A stretch of 64,000 nt of DNA from Chloroflexota bacterium (GTDB lineage Bacteria > Chloroflexota > UBA11872 > UBA12225): the NCBI GenBank assembly GCA_030447525.1, contig JAUJOR010000011.1:1-64000 (forward strand), given 5' to 3'. Both the position numbers and the translations under genes were made by a program. The notes under the pieces are model-generated. The model was given only the letters and a program-made list of their open reading frames with translations. It did no database searches and was not told where the DNA came from. Below, piece after piece: positions 34,619 through 46,828 of the stretch. The first letter of the stretch is position 1. Each line of letters opens with the position of its first letter.

Positions 34619-35875
34619 CTACTCGTAGCGCAGGGCCTCGATGGGGTTCAGGCGGGAGGCCTTGACCGCCGGATAGACGCCGAAGAACAGCCCGATCAGG
34701 GCCGAGACGGTGAAGGCCAGCACGATCGCATCCGGCGAGACGACCGTCTGGATTGGCTGGGCGGTGGGCCCGCCAAAGCGGATCCCGTTGAGCAGTCGCG
34801 AGCCCCCGGCGCCGATGAAGATGCCAATGGCTCCGCCGACGACGCTGACCACCGTGGCCTCGATCAAGAACTGGGCCAGGATGTCCCGGCGCTTAGCCCC
34901 GATGGCCTTACGGATGCCGATCTCCCGCGTGCGCTCGGTGACGCTGACCAGCATGATGTTCATGATCCCGATGCCCCCCACGAGGAGGGAGATACCGGCC
35001 ACCGACCCCAAGAACAGGGTGATGAAGCCGGTGATCTGGTTGGCCGTCTGCAAGAGATCTTCCTGACTACGAATGGTGAAGTCGTCCTGGGCGACGCGGT
35101 GGCGCTCGCGCAGCAGCTCGCCGATGTTCTCTACCGCCGCCTGGCGCGTCTCCACGCGGTCGTCGGCCAGCTGCACGTTGATGGTGGAGATCGTCTGCCC
35201 GCCGCGGGCGGTGCGGGCGCGGTTGAGGCGGGTCTGCATCGTAGTCAGGGGGACGTAGATGACGTCGTCCTGACCCCCCTGGGCCTGCGCCCCCTTGGGG
35301 GCCATCACCCCGATGACGCGGAGGTTGATCTGGTTGACCCGCACCGTCTGGCCCACGGCGTCGCTGTCGCCGAAGAGCGTCTGGCGCGTGTTGGCCCCCA
35401 GCACGGCGACGAGCGAGCGGGCAGCCATCTGCTCAGCGGAGAAGAAGTCCCCCTCCGCCACGCTGAAGTTGCGCACCTCGAGGAACTCCGGGGTAACGCC
35501 GTTGAGGCGGGTAAAGGTGTTCTGGCCGTTGGCCACCACCTGGCCCCCGTTAGGCGCTTCAGGGGCGACGGCCACCGCCTGCGGCACGCGCCCGGAGTCG
35601 AGCATAGCCTGGGCGTCTTCGGCGGTCAACGTCGAGGCCGTGCCGGCCTGGGCCCGGACGCCCCCCTGGGTCGTAGAACCGGGGGTAATAAAGAGAAGAT
35701 TGGAGCCCAATCCCTTGATCTGGGAGGTGATGCCGGCCTGTACGCCCCGGCCGATGGACATGAGGGCGATCACCGACCCCACGCCGATGATCATGCCCAG
35801 CATCGTCAGGGCGGCGCGGAGCTTGTTGGCCCCCAGGGCCCGCAAGGCCACGCGGATGCTCTCAGTCAGGTTCAT
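34619..35875 (-). CDS. MacB-type ABC transporter permease
   Basis: A 418-residue protein with an N-terminal helix ('RAALTMLGMIIGVGSVIALM'), a large extracytoplasmic MacB_PCD domain (about residues 45-270) and three C-terminal helices, the FtsX fold. 'LVGGIGIMNIMLVSVTERTREIGIRKA' is the family signature. It works with the ATPase gene upstream and a MacA-like adaptor. The set would move substrates (antimicrobials, peptides, glycolipids) across the envelope in a mechanotransmission manner. The order adaptor-ATPase-permease on the minus strand supports an operon. Confidence 0.92.
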   Translation of the reverse strand: MNLTESIRVALRALGANKLRAALTMLGMIIGVGSVIALMSIGRGVQAGITSQIKGLGSNLLFITPGSTTQGGVRAQAGTASTLTAEDAQAMLDSGRVPQAVAVAPEAPNGGQVVANGQNTFTRLNGVTPEFLEVRNFSVAEGDFFSAEQMAARSLVAVLGANTRQTLFGDSDAVGQTVRVNQINLRVIGVMAPKGAQAQGGQDDVIYVPLTTMQTRLNRARTARGGQTISTINVQLADDRVETRQAAVENIGELLRERHRVAQDDFTIRSQEDLLQTANQITGFITLFLGSVAGISLLVGGIGIMNIMLVSVTERTREIGIRKAIGAKRRDILAQFLIEATVVSVVGGAIGIFIGAGGSRLLNGIRFGGPTAQPIQTVVSPDAIVLAFTVSALIGLFFGVYPAVKASRLNPIEALRYE

Positions 35876-36023
35876 GAGGTCTCAAGTCTCAGGTCTCGAC
35901 GGATCGGTGTGGCGTCTGCTGACTCTGGCGTGAGCTGGCTGGACGTACTGGAGGGTGCCTGGAGCGCGTTACGTCCCACCAGAGCGCCACGTCGCCGGCC
36001 AGCGCTAGCCGCCCAGGCGCTGA

Positions 36024-36833
36024 TCAGCGCCTGGCAGCGGCGGCCTCATGGGCAGGGGCCTCCTGGATAGGGCGGGCGGTCAGGCGCTCCCCTTCTGGAA
36101 CGGGGGCGTCCTGGTTGATTTGGCCGTCCCGGAGGTGGATGACGCGCCGGGTGTGGCGGGCGATGTCCGGCTCGTGAGTAACGAAGACCACGGTGATTCC
36201 CTGCTCCTCGTTGAGGCGCTGGAAGATGGCCATGATCTCCTCGCTGGTGCGCGTGTCCAGCGCCCCGGTAGGCTCATCGGCCAGGAGCAGAGCGGGGTTG
36301 TTGACCAGCGCCCGGGCGATGGCCACGCGCTGCTGCTGCCCCCCGGAAAGCTCCGTGGGGCGGTGGCGGGCGCGGTCAGCCAGACCTACCGCCGCCAGGG
36401 CCTCCAGGGCGCGGGCCTGGCGGTCTCTGACCCCGGCGTAGAGTAGAGGCAGCTCCACTTGCTCCAGGGCGCTGGTGCGGGCCAGGAGGTTGAACTGCTG
36501 GAACACGAAGCCGATCTTCTGATTACGCACCTCTGCCAGGGCGTCGTCGTCCAGGGTGCTGGTCTCCACGCCGTCTAGCCAATACGTCCCGGCCCCGGGC
36601 TGGTCGAGGCAGCCCAGGACGTTCATCAGGGTGGACTTGCCGGAGCCGGATGGCCCCATGATGGCCAGCAGCTCCCCGCGGCGCACCTCGAAGGAGACCC
36701 CATCCAGGGCGCGCACGGTCACGTCCCCCATGGTGTAGGTCTTGGTCAACCCCTCCACCTTGATGATCACCTCCCCGGCGCCCGGGGTGACGCTGCCGGT
36801 GGGGGATGCCTCTAACGCAACGGCGGTGGCCAT
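36024..36833 (-). CDS. MacB/LolD-type ABC transporter ATPase
   Basis: A 269-residue nucleotide-binding subunit. Walker A is '[16 protein letters not shown]', the signature is '[16 protein letters not shown]', Walker B is '[12 protein letters not shown]' and the switch His is in '[12 protein letters not shown]'. It matches the LolD/MacB subclass. It partners the permease gene 148 bp downstream and the adaptor gene just upstream (20 bp). An N-terminal 25-residue extension precedes the ABC fold. Confidence 0.95.
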   Translation of the reverse strand: MATAVALEASPTGSVTPGAGEVIIKVEGLTKTYTMGDVTVRALDGVSFEVRRGELLAIMGPSGSGKSTLMNVLGCLDQPGAGTYWLDGVETSTLDDDALAEVRNQKIGFVFQQFNLLARTSALEQVELPLLYAGVRDRQARALEALAAVGLADRARHRPTELSGGQQQRVAIARALVNNPALLLADEPTGALDTRTSEEIMAIFQRLNEEQGITVVFVTHEPDIARHTRRVIHLRDGQINQDAPVPEGERLTARPIQEAPAHEAAAARR

Positions 36834-36853
36834 GAGCGACCCTTCTCCTCGGC

Positions 36854-39107
36854 CTACCGGGGCTGGATCACCGGCGCCGGGCCCCCGAGTCCGGGCACGC
36901 GGGCGGCGGCCGTGGTGGTGCTGGGGATGACTACGCGGTCGCCCGGCTGCAGGCCGCCGACGATCTCCGTCACCTGCTCATTGGTCAGGCCGGTCTGTAC
37001 CGGACGCGTGGTGGTCTTGCCGTCCGCCTCCAGGACCTCTACGGTGCGCGTGCGTCCCTGGGTACGGATGGCGCGGTTGGGCGCCAGGACGGCGTCCTCC
37101 TTGCTGGCGCTGACGATCGAGGCCGTGGCCGTCATGCCCGAACGGATACCCTGCGCCTGGCTGGGATCCACCTGGATCTGCACGGAGTAGTTGACCACCC
37201 CGTTCTGCACCGTCGCCGTGGGGGCGACGACGGTCACCTGTCCGGGGATGCGCTGGCCGGCCAGGGCTTCGAAGCTGAGGGTCGCCGGCTGGCCGGGCCG
37301 CACCTTGGCCACGTCCGTCTCGTCCACCACCACGTCCACCCGCACCTGGCGCGTGTCCACCAGGGTAGCGACGGCCGTGGAGGCGCCGACCTGCTCTCCC
37401 GGAGCGCGTGTCCACCAGGGTAGCGACGGCCGTGGAGGCGCCGACCTGCTCTCCCGGACTGGCCCCGACGGCGGCCACGACCCCACTGTAAGGGGCGGTG
37501 AGCACGGCGCCGGCCAGGTTGGCCTCGGCCTGCCTGAGCTGCGTCTGGGCCTGATCGACGGCGGCCTGGGCGATGGCCACGTCCGGAGACGTGGGGCCGG
37601 CCGCCTTGAGGTTGAAGTTGGCCAGGGCCTGATTCAGGGCCGCCTGGGCGCTCTGGACGTCATAGCGGTTGGCGGACAGGAGCTTGTCCACGGCTGCCTG
37701 GGCCTGGGCCACGGATTGCTGGGCCACCTGGACATCGAAGTCGTTCGGCTTGAGGAGCTTGTCCAGGGCGGTCTGGGCCTGCACCACCGCCTGCTGGGCG
37801 CCGGCGACGTCGGCGGGGGCCGGATTCGAGAGCTTGTCCAGATTGGTCTGGGCCTGGTTCAGGGCCTCCTGGGCCACCTGGACGTCGTAGGGGCTGGGGC
37901 TCCTGATCTTGTCCACGGCCGCCTGGGCCTGATCGACGGCCGCCTGGGCAGACTGCACGTCCGCGGCGCCGGGATTGCGCAGCTTGTCCAGATTGGCCTG
38001 GGCCTGGTCGACCGCCTCCTGCTGGAGGCGCACGTCCCACTCGCTGGGCCCTTGCTGCCGGAGCTTGTCCAGGGTGTTCTGGGCCGTCTGGACGTTGATC
38101 AGGGCTGCCTTGATCGCCGCCTCGGCGGCCGCCTGGGTCAGGCTAGAGCCGGGCCGGTTGACGTTGCCGGCGTCGGCCAGGGCCTTTTCGTATGCCACCT
38201 GGGCGTTCTGCACGGAGAGCTTGGCGTTGGCAATGTCCTGGGGCGTAGCCGTCTTCGGCTGATCCTGGAGCTGGGCCAGCTTGGTCTTGGCCTGGTCGAG
38301 CGCCCCCTGGGCGACCGCCAGGTCCTCCCGGCGGGGATTGGCCAGGGCCTGCAGCTTGGCCCGCGCCGAGACGAGCTGCGCTTCGGCGTTGCGGACGTCC
38401 TCCGGTCGGGGATTGAGGAGCTGCTCTAGCTTGGTTCTGGCGCTCTCCACCGCGCTCTGGGCCACGGCCACGTCCTCCCGGCGGGGGTTGGACAAGGCCT
38501 GCACCTTGGCGGTGGCGGCGTCCACCTGGGCCTGCGCCGCCACCACGTCCTCCGCCCGTCCCCCGGCGAGGAGCTGCTCCAGCTTGATTCTGGCGCTCTC
38601 CACCTGGCTCTGCCCTGAGGCCACGTCCGGGCCTCCGGCCACGGCGCGGGCCTGGTCGAGCTTGATCCGTGCCGTGTCCACCTGGGCCTGCGCCGCCGCG
38701 ATGTCCTCGGCGCGGCTCCCGGCCCGCGTCTGCTCCAGCTTGGCCAGGGCGCTGTTGTAACCCGCCTGGGCCCCCTGCAGGGCCACCTGCAGGTCGGCGT
38801 CGTCCAGCCGGGCGAGGGGCTGCCCCTCCTGGACGGCGTCCCCTACGTTCACCAGGAGCTGCGCCAAGCGCCCGCCGGACTTGAACGTCAACTTGGACTG
38901 CGCCGGACTGGCAACGCTCCCGGTGGCGCTGACGCTGGAGGTGATCGTCCCGCGGGCGACCTCGGCGGCCGTGACCCGCGCGGCCCCCACCGGCTGCGGG
39001 GCGAAGCGCTGGTACCCCAGGTACCCGCCGGCGCTCGTCGCCGCCAGCGCGGCGGCCAGGATAACGTACTGTGTGGGCTTCAAGGCAGGTGCGCGCACGC
39101 TCGTCAA
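36854..39107 (-). pseudogene. MacA/HlyD-like efflux adaptor, frameshifted by a tandem duplication
   Basis: The first 37 codons hold a membrane anchor ('YVILAAALAATSAGGYLGYQ') and a barrel half. About 430 residues of helical repeats follow: around 15 units of about 25 residues, each beginning with proline or glycine ('NPxxEDVxxAQxxVxxAxxKLxxL'). A lipoyl half ('LTAPYSGVVAAVGASPGEQV') follows. At 37404 a duplicated 55-bp segment shifts the frame and the first reading ends at 36978. The C-terminal part ('RVDVVVDETDVAKVRPGQPA' to the end) continues in another frame to 36854. Removing one copy joins them in frame ('VATLVDTRQVRVDVVV'). The start is TTG 39107. In its present form the adaptor lacks its C-terminal domains. 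Confidence 0.87.
37349..37458. repeat. Perfect 55-bp tandem duplication inside the adaptor gene
   Basis: The segment starting GCGCGTGTCCACCAGG and ending CTCTCCCGGA occurs at 37349-37403 and again at 37404-37458. Since 55 is not a multiple of 3, the second copy causes the frameshift. The copies are identical, so the event is recent or an assembly artefact. Confidence 0.95.
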
Positions 39108-39218
39108 CTCCAGCGATAGGGTCTCAACGCTCTTACGTCGGGCCGGGGCGCGATCTTACGCCACTACACCAGAGTCTGCCACGACTTGACTAACAGAATT
39201 TCTAGAAGACGTTAAACC

Positions 39219-39539
39219 TTGGTTAACCCCTCCTACCACGGGACGTCCCGGAGCGGCCGGTTGCGGGCGGTGACGTCCTGGGGGTGGCCGACCGTCAGAA
39301 TCGCCACCCGGGACGCGTTCGCCGCCCACCTCGACGCCACCGGCCGCTCTGTCGGCAACGCACTCGCTGACCTGAAGGCGGCGGGGTTGATCACCGTCGA
39401 ACAGTGTGGTCGGGAGTTCGCGAACTTGAGGTGTGCTGGCCACCGCTGCTCCCACTCCGGCACCAGGGCGTACTGCACCGCCTGTTCCGCACGTCTGTTG
39501 GTCGAAGTCACTACATGCCCCCTGCTGTTTCTTAATTAG
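39219..39539 (+). pseudogene. Possible DNA-binding protein fragment (winged helix plus Cys pairs)
   Basis: The frame includes a helix-turn-helix-like stretch, 'RDAFAAHLDATGRSVGNALA' then 'DLKAAGLITVEQ', followed by 'LRCAGHRCSHSGTRAYCTAC', with four cysteines spaced like a zinc ribbon. No start codon with a ribosome binding site is visible (TTG 39219 opens the frame), and no family can be named. It lies in a region of gene debris, so it is probably a remnant. Confidence 0.3.
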
Positions 39540-39727
39540 ACCTTCATGGTGGTCCCACCGCCACACGGCATGAAAATGCCTGCGCGCTGCGGTACGCTGC
39601 ACCTGCAGGCGGTGGGCGACCGGAGGTCGGCGTTCCTTGGTGCAGGAAGCCCGAGTATTAGCAAGGGGCGATGCATTGCTGTCGGCGGGGACGTACGCTT
39701 CGCTTGCCGGTGAGTTGGATCAGCTCG

Positions 39728-40440
39728 ACCCTCGCACCACGAGCTCCGGCTGGAACACGCGCCGCAGCCGACCCTCGGCCTGGCCGCGGGCGGCGGCCGC
39801 GAGCCACTCTACGGCCGCCCGGCCCATCTCCCCGTATGGCAGCCGGACGCTGGTGAGGGGGGGGCCAGGTACGCCACGTAGGAAAGGTCATCGTAGCCCA
39901 CCACCGCCACGTCCTGCGGCACGCGCAGCCCTGCCTGGCGGATGGCGTGCATTGCCCTCACTGCCAGCACGTCCGAGAGCGCGAAGACCGCGTCCGGGCG
40001 TTCTGCCTCCGGCATGTCGAGCAGGCGGCGCACCGCCCCGGCGCCCCCGGCCACGTTGTCCACGTCCACGTACGGGTGGCGCTCCAGGCGGCGCTGGAAC
40101 GCCACCATCGGTACCAGGAGATCGGTCTCCTCCATGAAGCGCTCATCCGCTGGCGTGAGGCTGGTGGTGATCCCGCCGTGGAAGCGCGCACCGGCGAGCA
40201 ATCCCGGCTGCGCCGCCAGCCGTCCGGGCTGGCACTCCTCCAGCACCAGCTGCGCGCCCTCCGCCACGGCCGCCAGGCTCTCCTGTGCCGCCTCGATCAC
40301 GTGCACCGCCTCGCGCGTGGCCGGTGAGATGCGCGCCTGGGCGTCGCGGGGCGTCGCGGTTGTTCAGTACCAACGAGACCGTCGCCTGGGAGATGCCCGC
40401 CAGGCGGGCGATGTCTCGGCGTGTCGCCCGGCCGGGCGAA
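39728..40440 (-). pseudogene. LacI-family transcriptional regulator, broken by two frameshifts
   Basis: Read on the minus strand, the helix-turn-helix 'TRRDIARLAGISQATVSLVL' (about 40430-40370) is followed by 'NNRDA'. A 10-bp tandem duplication (40340-40359) then shifts the frame. Without it, the sequence continues 'QARISPATREAVHVIEAAQE', the normal LacI hinge. The sugar-binding core follows ('ARFHGGITTSL', 'PDAVFALSDVLAVRAMHAIR', 'QDVAVVGYDDLSYVAYLAPP'). A second frame change in the G-run near 39857 precedes the C-terminal 'LTSVRLPYGEMGRAAVEWLA' to 'RVFQPELVVRG'. No start codon is visible; an IS110-like remnant runs into the 5' end. The gene it controlled is unknown. Confidence 0.8.
40340..40359. 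repeat. 10-bp tandem duplication in the lacI-type pseudogene
   Basis: GGCGTCGCGG occurs at 40340-40349 and 40350-40359. Deleting one copy restores the LacI reading frame across the hinge region. Confidence 0.85.
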
Positions 40441-40527
40441 CAGGGCGGCTAGCGATTCTACCTCCTTGACGTCGGTCTTGCGGCCGGGGACGGCCTTGAC
40501 CTGAAAGGCGCTATCGAGCCGCCGTCC
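40437..40527 (-). mobile_element. IS110-like transposase remnant
   Basis: The minus strand codes 'LDSAFQVKAVPGRKTDVKE', matching the 'VKAVPGRKTDVKDAEWLA' box of IS110-family DEDD transposases. Only about 30 codons remain, running directly into the helix-turn-helix of the lacI-type pseudogene. It suggests an IS insertion or deletion that removed the regulator's 5' end and promoter. Confidence 0.45.
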
Positions 40528-40808
40528 ATTGTGCTATTCTTCTGTAGGGCTAGCTGAATGATCAGATGCCTTGCTGAAGAGCACGGTTCCTGGAGAGCTC
40601 CAGGAGAGATCAAGAGAAGCGACACGTCTGACGCGGCGGGCCTTGCGGAGGCTCGGCCGCAGCGCGCTGAAGACTCGAGTCGCCGGTGGTGTGGTGGACG
40701 GGCACGGACGCCGCATGGTGGCGTCTGTCTCGATCTGTGGGCACCTGCTCAGGGCAGCGGTGCGCCCGCTCCAACGGAGCAACAGCAACGTAGGAAAGGA
40801 CGACCTAC

Positions 40809-41648
40809 ATGAGCACCGACATACGCACCGACAGGCGCACGCCAGCATGGATGCCCGGGAACGTCCCGCTTGACCGGCCCAGCGCGGCCCGCATGTACGA
40901 CTACTACTTGGGTGGGTACCACAATCTAGAGATCGATCGCCTGGCGGCGGAGGCTGGGAGCGCCATCTATCCCGAGTTTCCGCTGGTCATGCAGGCGAAT
41001 CGGGCGTTCATGCGCCGGGCGGTGCAGTTCCTCGTGGGACAGGGCATCGAGCGGTTTCTCGACATCGGCTCGGGCATCCCTACCGTCGGAAATGTGCATC
41101 AAGTTGCGCAACGGGCGAACCCCGCGGCGCAAGTGGTGTACGTGGACATCGATCCGGTTGCCGTCGCCCACAGCGCCGCCATCTTACAGAACAATCCCCA
41201 AGCCATCATCATCCAGGCCGACGCCCGCACCCCCCAGGAGATCCTCGGCCATCCGGCGGTCCAGGCCCTGTTGGCGCCGGGCCAGCCTGTGGCCTTACTC
41301 CTCGTGTTCGTGTTGCACTTCGTGGTGAACGACGAGCTGGCGGTGAGCGTGGTACGAACGCTGCGGGACGCGCTGCCACCGGGGAGCTACGTGGTCATCT
41401 CGCATGGCACGGTGGACTGCCTCTCCGCGGCCATCCGTGACCAACTGCTCCGTCTGTACACCGGCACGTCGCAGCCGGTCCGGCCCCGGTCGAGAGCGGA
41501 GATCGATACGTACTTCGAGGGCCTGGAATTGGTGGATCCTGGCCTGGTGTACGTCCCCGACTGGCGCCCGGAAGAGGACGGTGACCTCTTGCGCGATCGT
41601 CCGGCGCACTCGATCGGCTTCGCCGGGGTGGCGAGAAAGCCGAGGTAA
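40809..41648 (+). CDS. SAM-dependent methyltransferase, DUF574 family
   Basis: A 279-residue protein matching the DUF574 (PF04672-type) methyltransferases that are abundant in actinobacteria. It begins with the characteristic 'DRPSAARMYDYYLGGYHN', has a SAM-binding motif 'RFLDIGSGIPTVGNVHQVA' and acidic 'VVYVDIDPVAV', followed by 'QADARTPQEIL', and ends 'SIGFAGVARKPR'. The ATG at 40809 follows AGGAAAGGACG. The substrate is unknown for the family. The hybrid kinase gene starts 8 bp after its stop, so the two are probably co-transcribed. Confidence 0.88.
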   Translation: MSTDIRTDRRTPAWMPGNVPLDRPSAARMYDYYLGGYHNLEIDRLAAEAGSAIYPEFPLVMQANRAFMRRAVQFLVGQGIERFLDIGSGIPTVGNVHQVAQRANPAAQVVYVDIDPVAVAHSAAILQNNPQAIIIQADARTPQEILGHPAVQALLAPGQPVALLLVFVLHFVVNDELAVSVVRTLRDALPPGSYVVISHGTVDCLSAAIRDQLLRLYTGTSQPVRPRSRAEIDTYFEGLELVDPGLVYVPDWRPEEDGDLLRDRPAHSIGFAGVARKPR

Positions 41649-41656
41649 AGGGCGAC

Positions 41657-44200
<2,544 letters not shown>

Positions 44201-44569
44201 CGGCACGCCGCGAGGCATCTCGGTGCCCCGGCCCCACTCCGCGGGGTGTCGTCCACCGGGCCCGACGGGCGTCCGAGAGGCGTGGTAGAGTTCTTCAAAA
44301 CCGTAGAGCGTGTGCAGATGCGCTCGATGGCGAGGGAGCCCTGCGCGGGCCGCAAGGTCTGTTCGGGGCTCCCTCGGTTGTCTGGCCCGGTGGGTTAGTG
44401 GGTCGATGTCGTCCGGCTCGGGCGCCCCAGGACGGGTGCAGGAGGGTACAAGCATGCTCCCAGTTATCGGCCTCGACCACGTCGCGCCCCTGTCACGGCA
44501 TCCGGCCCCCCCGCCGGCGTTGCGCGGAGGGACGTCTCCTGCCGGTCCAGCGCATGAGGTCGTCCGAGC
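44201..44569. other. Intergenic region after the hybrid kinase
   Basis: About 370 bp with no gene. It contains the hairpin at 44331-44376. No riboswitch consensus was recognised. Confidence 0.35.
44331..44376 (+). terminator. Long hairpin, possible terminator of the methyltransferase-kinase operon
   Basis: CGAGGGAGCCC (44331-44341) pairs perfectly with GGGCTCCCTCG (44366-44376). It is followed by GTTGTCT, a weak T-tract. Confidence 0.45.
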
Positions 44570-45715
44570 GTGCGCGGGATGACCCCGCCAACGCCTCTGG
44601 CCGGCACCGCCCCTTCTGGCGCCTCGAGACGCGATACAGTGGTGAGTCGCCGGCTCGTCCTCGCCCTTCCGCCTATCGCCGTCGCCGGGGGCTACCGGCT
44701 CTCCCGGGCGGTCGCTCAGGCCCCGGGTGAGGCCGGTGCCGGCGAGCCAGGGAGCCCTTCCGGGCCGGCCGCCCGGCAGGTCGCGCCGGCCACCGGGGCG
44801 GCGCCGGCCGACCCTGGGGTGGCCCTCGGCCTCTACCAGACCTCGTTCCCCGACGACCTCTCGGCCGTGGCAGACCTGCGCGCCAGCACCGGGCAGGGGG
44901 CCGCCCTCGTCCACTGGTACGCCCTCTGGGGGGGCTGGAAGCGCGACCTCCTGCCAGACGACCTCGAGCGTGTGGCGGCCGCCGGGGCTGTCCCGCTGGT
45001 CACCTGGGAGCCGTGGGCCGGCGAAGCGGCCGACCCGGCTTGGTCGCTGCGGCGGGCCGTGCTCTCCGGCCGGCACGACGCCTACATCGAGGACTGGGCG
45101 CGCGGTCTGGCCACGTACGGCCGGCCGGTGCTGCTGCGCTGGGGGCACGAGATGCACGACCACCCCGGGTACCCGTGGGCGGTGGGGGTGAACGGGAACA
45201 CCGCGGCGGACTTCCTCGCCGCCTGGCGGCACCTGCGCCGCATCTTCGCGGCCTTCGACACCAGCCAGGTGCAGTGGATCTGGAACCCGAACACCCTCGG
45301 CGGCGCGCCGGTGGATACTCATGAGGCCGTCTACCGTGGCCTATACCCCGGCGACGACGAGGTCGACTGGGTAGGGCTGGACGTGTTCAACACCGGGCCC
45401 GACCTGGACTGGGGGGCGCCGTACTGGCGGCCCTTTAACCAGGTGCTCGGGACTCCTTATGACGCGCTGACCCGGGTGTCCGGCCGGCTGGTGCTCTTGC
45501 CGGAGGTGGGCTGCGCCGAGACGGGTGGGTCGAAGGCGGAGTGGATCCGGCAGGCCCTGACCCTCGAGCTCGGCGCCCGTTTCCCGCGCCTGCGTGCCCT
45601 GGTCTGGTTCGACGTGGCCAAGGAGCAGCCCTGGCACCTGCGCTCCAGTGCGGCGGCGCACGAGGCCTGGCTGACGGCCCTCGGCCAGCGCTCGGCCGGC
45701 GCCCCTTCGCCCTGA
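44570..45715 (+). CDS. GH26-like glycoside hydrolase with twin-arginine leader
   Basis: A 381-residue exported protein. 'SRRLVLALPPIAVAGG' is a likely Tat or lipoprotein-like leader, followed by a proline/alanine-rich linker. The catalytic domain starts near 'VALGLYQTSFPDD'. GH26 motifs are 'LLRWGHEMHDHPGYPW' (acid/base Glu in HEM) and 'VLLPEVGCAETGG' (nucleophile Glu). GH26 enzymes act on beta-1,4-mannans or beta-1,3/1,4-glucans. It is convergent with a second GH26-like gene and near a GT2, so processing of a secreted polysaccharide is likely. The start (GTG 44570 or ATG 44579) is uncertain. Confidence 0.8.
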   Translation: MRGMTPPTPLAGTAPSGASRRDTVVSRRLVLALPPIAVAGGYRLSRAVAQAPGEAGAGEPGSPSGPAARQVAPATGAAPADPGVALGLYQTSFPDDLSAVADLRASTGQGAALVHWYALWGGWKRDLLPDDLERVAAAGAVPLVTWEPWAGEAADPAWSLRRAVLSGRHDAYIEDWARGLATYGRPVLLRWGHEMHDHPGYPWAVGVNGNTAADFLAAWRHLRRIFAAFDTSQVQWIWNPNTLGGAPVDTHEAVYRGLYPGDDEVDWVGLDVFNTGPDLDWGAPYWRPFNQVLGTPYDALTRVSGRLVLLPEVGCAETGGSKAEWIRQALTLELGARFPRLRALVWFDVAKEQPWHLRSSAAAHEAWLTALGQRSAGAPSP

Positions 45716-45802
45716 CCCTCGGTGGCGCCGAGCGCCTCACGCTGCCCGCCGGGGCGCCTGCGGGGCTCGGGACGCGTCTGTCTCCGCCCCGTTTAGGAGG
45801 CC

Positions 45803-46789
45803 CTAGCGGGCGGGGACGGCCCGCGGCGCGGCGGCGCGCGGCGGGAACACGCCCAGCGGGACGCGCCAGTCGGGCACGCCGGTCTCGCCCCAGGCCACCG
45901 GGTCGACGGCGTTGAAGTAGACCACCCCCTGCAGGAGGGGGTAGGCCCCGAATGCCTCGCCCGCCTCGGCCACCCAGCGCTGCTGGTGCGCCGCCGGGCC
46001 GGTCGAGGCGAACTCGCAGACCAGCACCGGCTTCCCGTACCCCTGCACCAACCCGTACTTGGTCTCAAAGATCTCGCGGAACGTGTTCGGTCGCGCGGCC
46101 CCCCGGTCGACGTCCCACGCGCCGAAGCCCAGGGTCGTCAGGCCAACGTAGTCGACGTACGCGGCGCCGGGCCAGTACTCCTGGAGGCTGACGTCGCCCC
46201 CGGGCGACCACACGTAGCGGAGGTTGGTTGCCCCCGTCCCCCGACAGGTGTCGACGAAGTGCCGGTAGGCGGCGACGAAGCCCTGCGGGTCGCCCGTCGA
46301 CCACGGGAAGCGCCCCAGCAGGTCCATCTCGTGCCCCCACCGGACGAGCACCACCTGGGGGGCCTCCCGTCCCAGGGCAGAGCAGGCCTGCCGGATGGGG
46401 GCGTCGTAGGCCCCGGCGACCACGTCCGCAAACAGGGCCGCCTCGTCCATCCCCGCCCAGACGAACGGCCAGGGCTCCAGACCGATGAGGGGCACGCGCC
46501 GGCGCGTCCGTACCTCGCGCACCTCCTCCACGATCTCCCGCGCCCCCGCCGCCGTCCACGGCCGGTAGAGCTGCTCGATGGTCACGTCGCCGGCGCCGGC
46601 GAACTGGCCGGTGGGATCGTAGACCCCCCAGGCGACGCCCTCTGCGGGGAGCGCGGTGACCGGCAGGGCCGCGGCCGGAGCCGTGACCGGCCACGGCACG
46701 GAGAGCCCGCTCCACCGCTGGAGGTTCACCGCCAGCAAGGCGAGCACGACCAGGGCCGCACCGACGCTCACCCGGTTTACGCTACGCAT
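45803..46789 (-). CDS. Second GH26-like glycoside hydrolase
   Basis: A 328-residue protein with an N-terminal membrane or signal segment ('AALVVLALLAVNLQRW'). The domain resembles the neighbouring hydrolase: 'GVAWGVYDPTGQFAG', 'LVRWGHEMDLLGRFPW' (acid/base Glu) and 'PVLVCEFASTG' (nucleophile Glu). It lies 39 bp downstream of the GT2 gene in the same direction, probably in an operon. It may trim or release the polymer made by the GT2, as glycanases do in bacterial cellulose and exopolysaccharide systems. Confidence 0.8.
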   Translation of the reverse strand: MRSVNRVSVGAALVVLALLAVNLQRWSGLSVPWPVTAPAAALPVTALPAEGVAWGVYDPTGQFAGAGDVTIEQLYRPWTAAGAREIVEEVREVRTRRRVPLIGLEPWPFVWAGMDEAALFADVVAGAYDAPIRQACSALGREAPQVVLVRWGHEMDLLGRFPWSTGDPQGFVAAYRHFVDTCRGTGATNLRYVWSPGGDVSLQEYWPGAAYVDYVGLTTLGFGAWDVDRGAARPNTFREIFETKYGLVQGYGKPVLVCEFASTGPAAHQQRWVAEAGEAFGAYPLLQGVVYFNAVDPVAWGETGVPDWRVPLGVFPPRAAAPRAVPAR

Positions 46790-46828
46790 GGCTCGTTGTC
46801 CTCGTGTGCTGCTGCTGAAAGCATGCCA

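Noticed and set aside
44201..44569. Possible riboswitch before the GH26-like gene
   Set aside because: Only a simple hairpin was found; no conserved aptamer core could be recognised.
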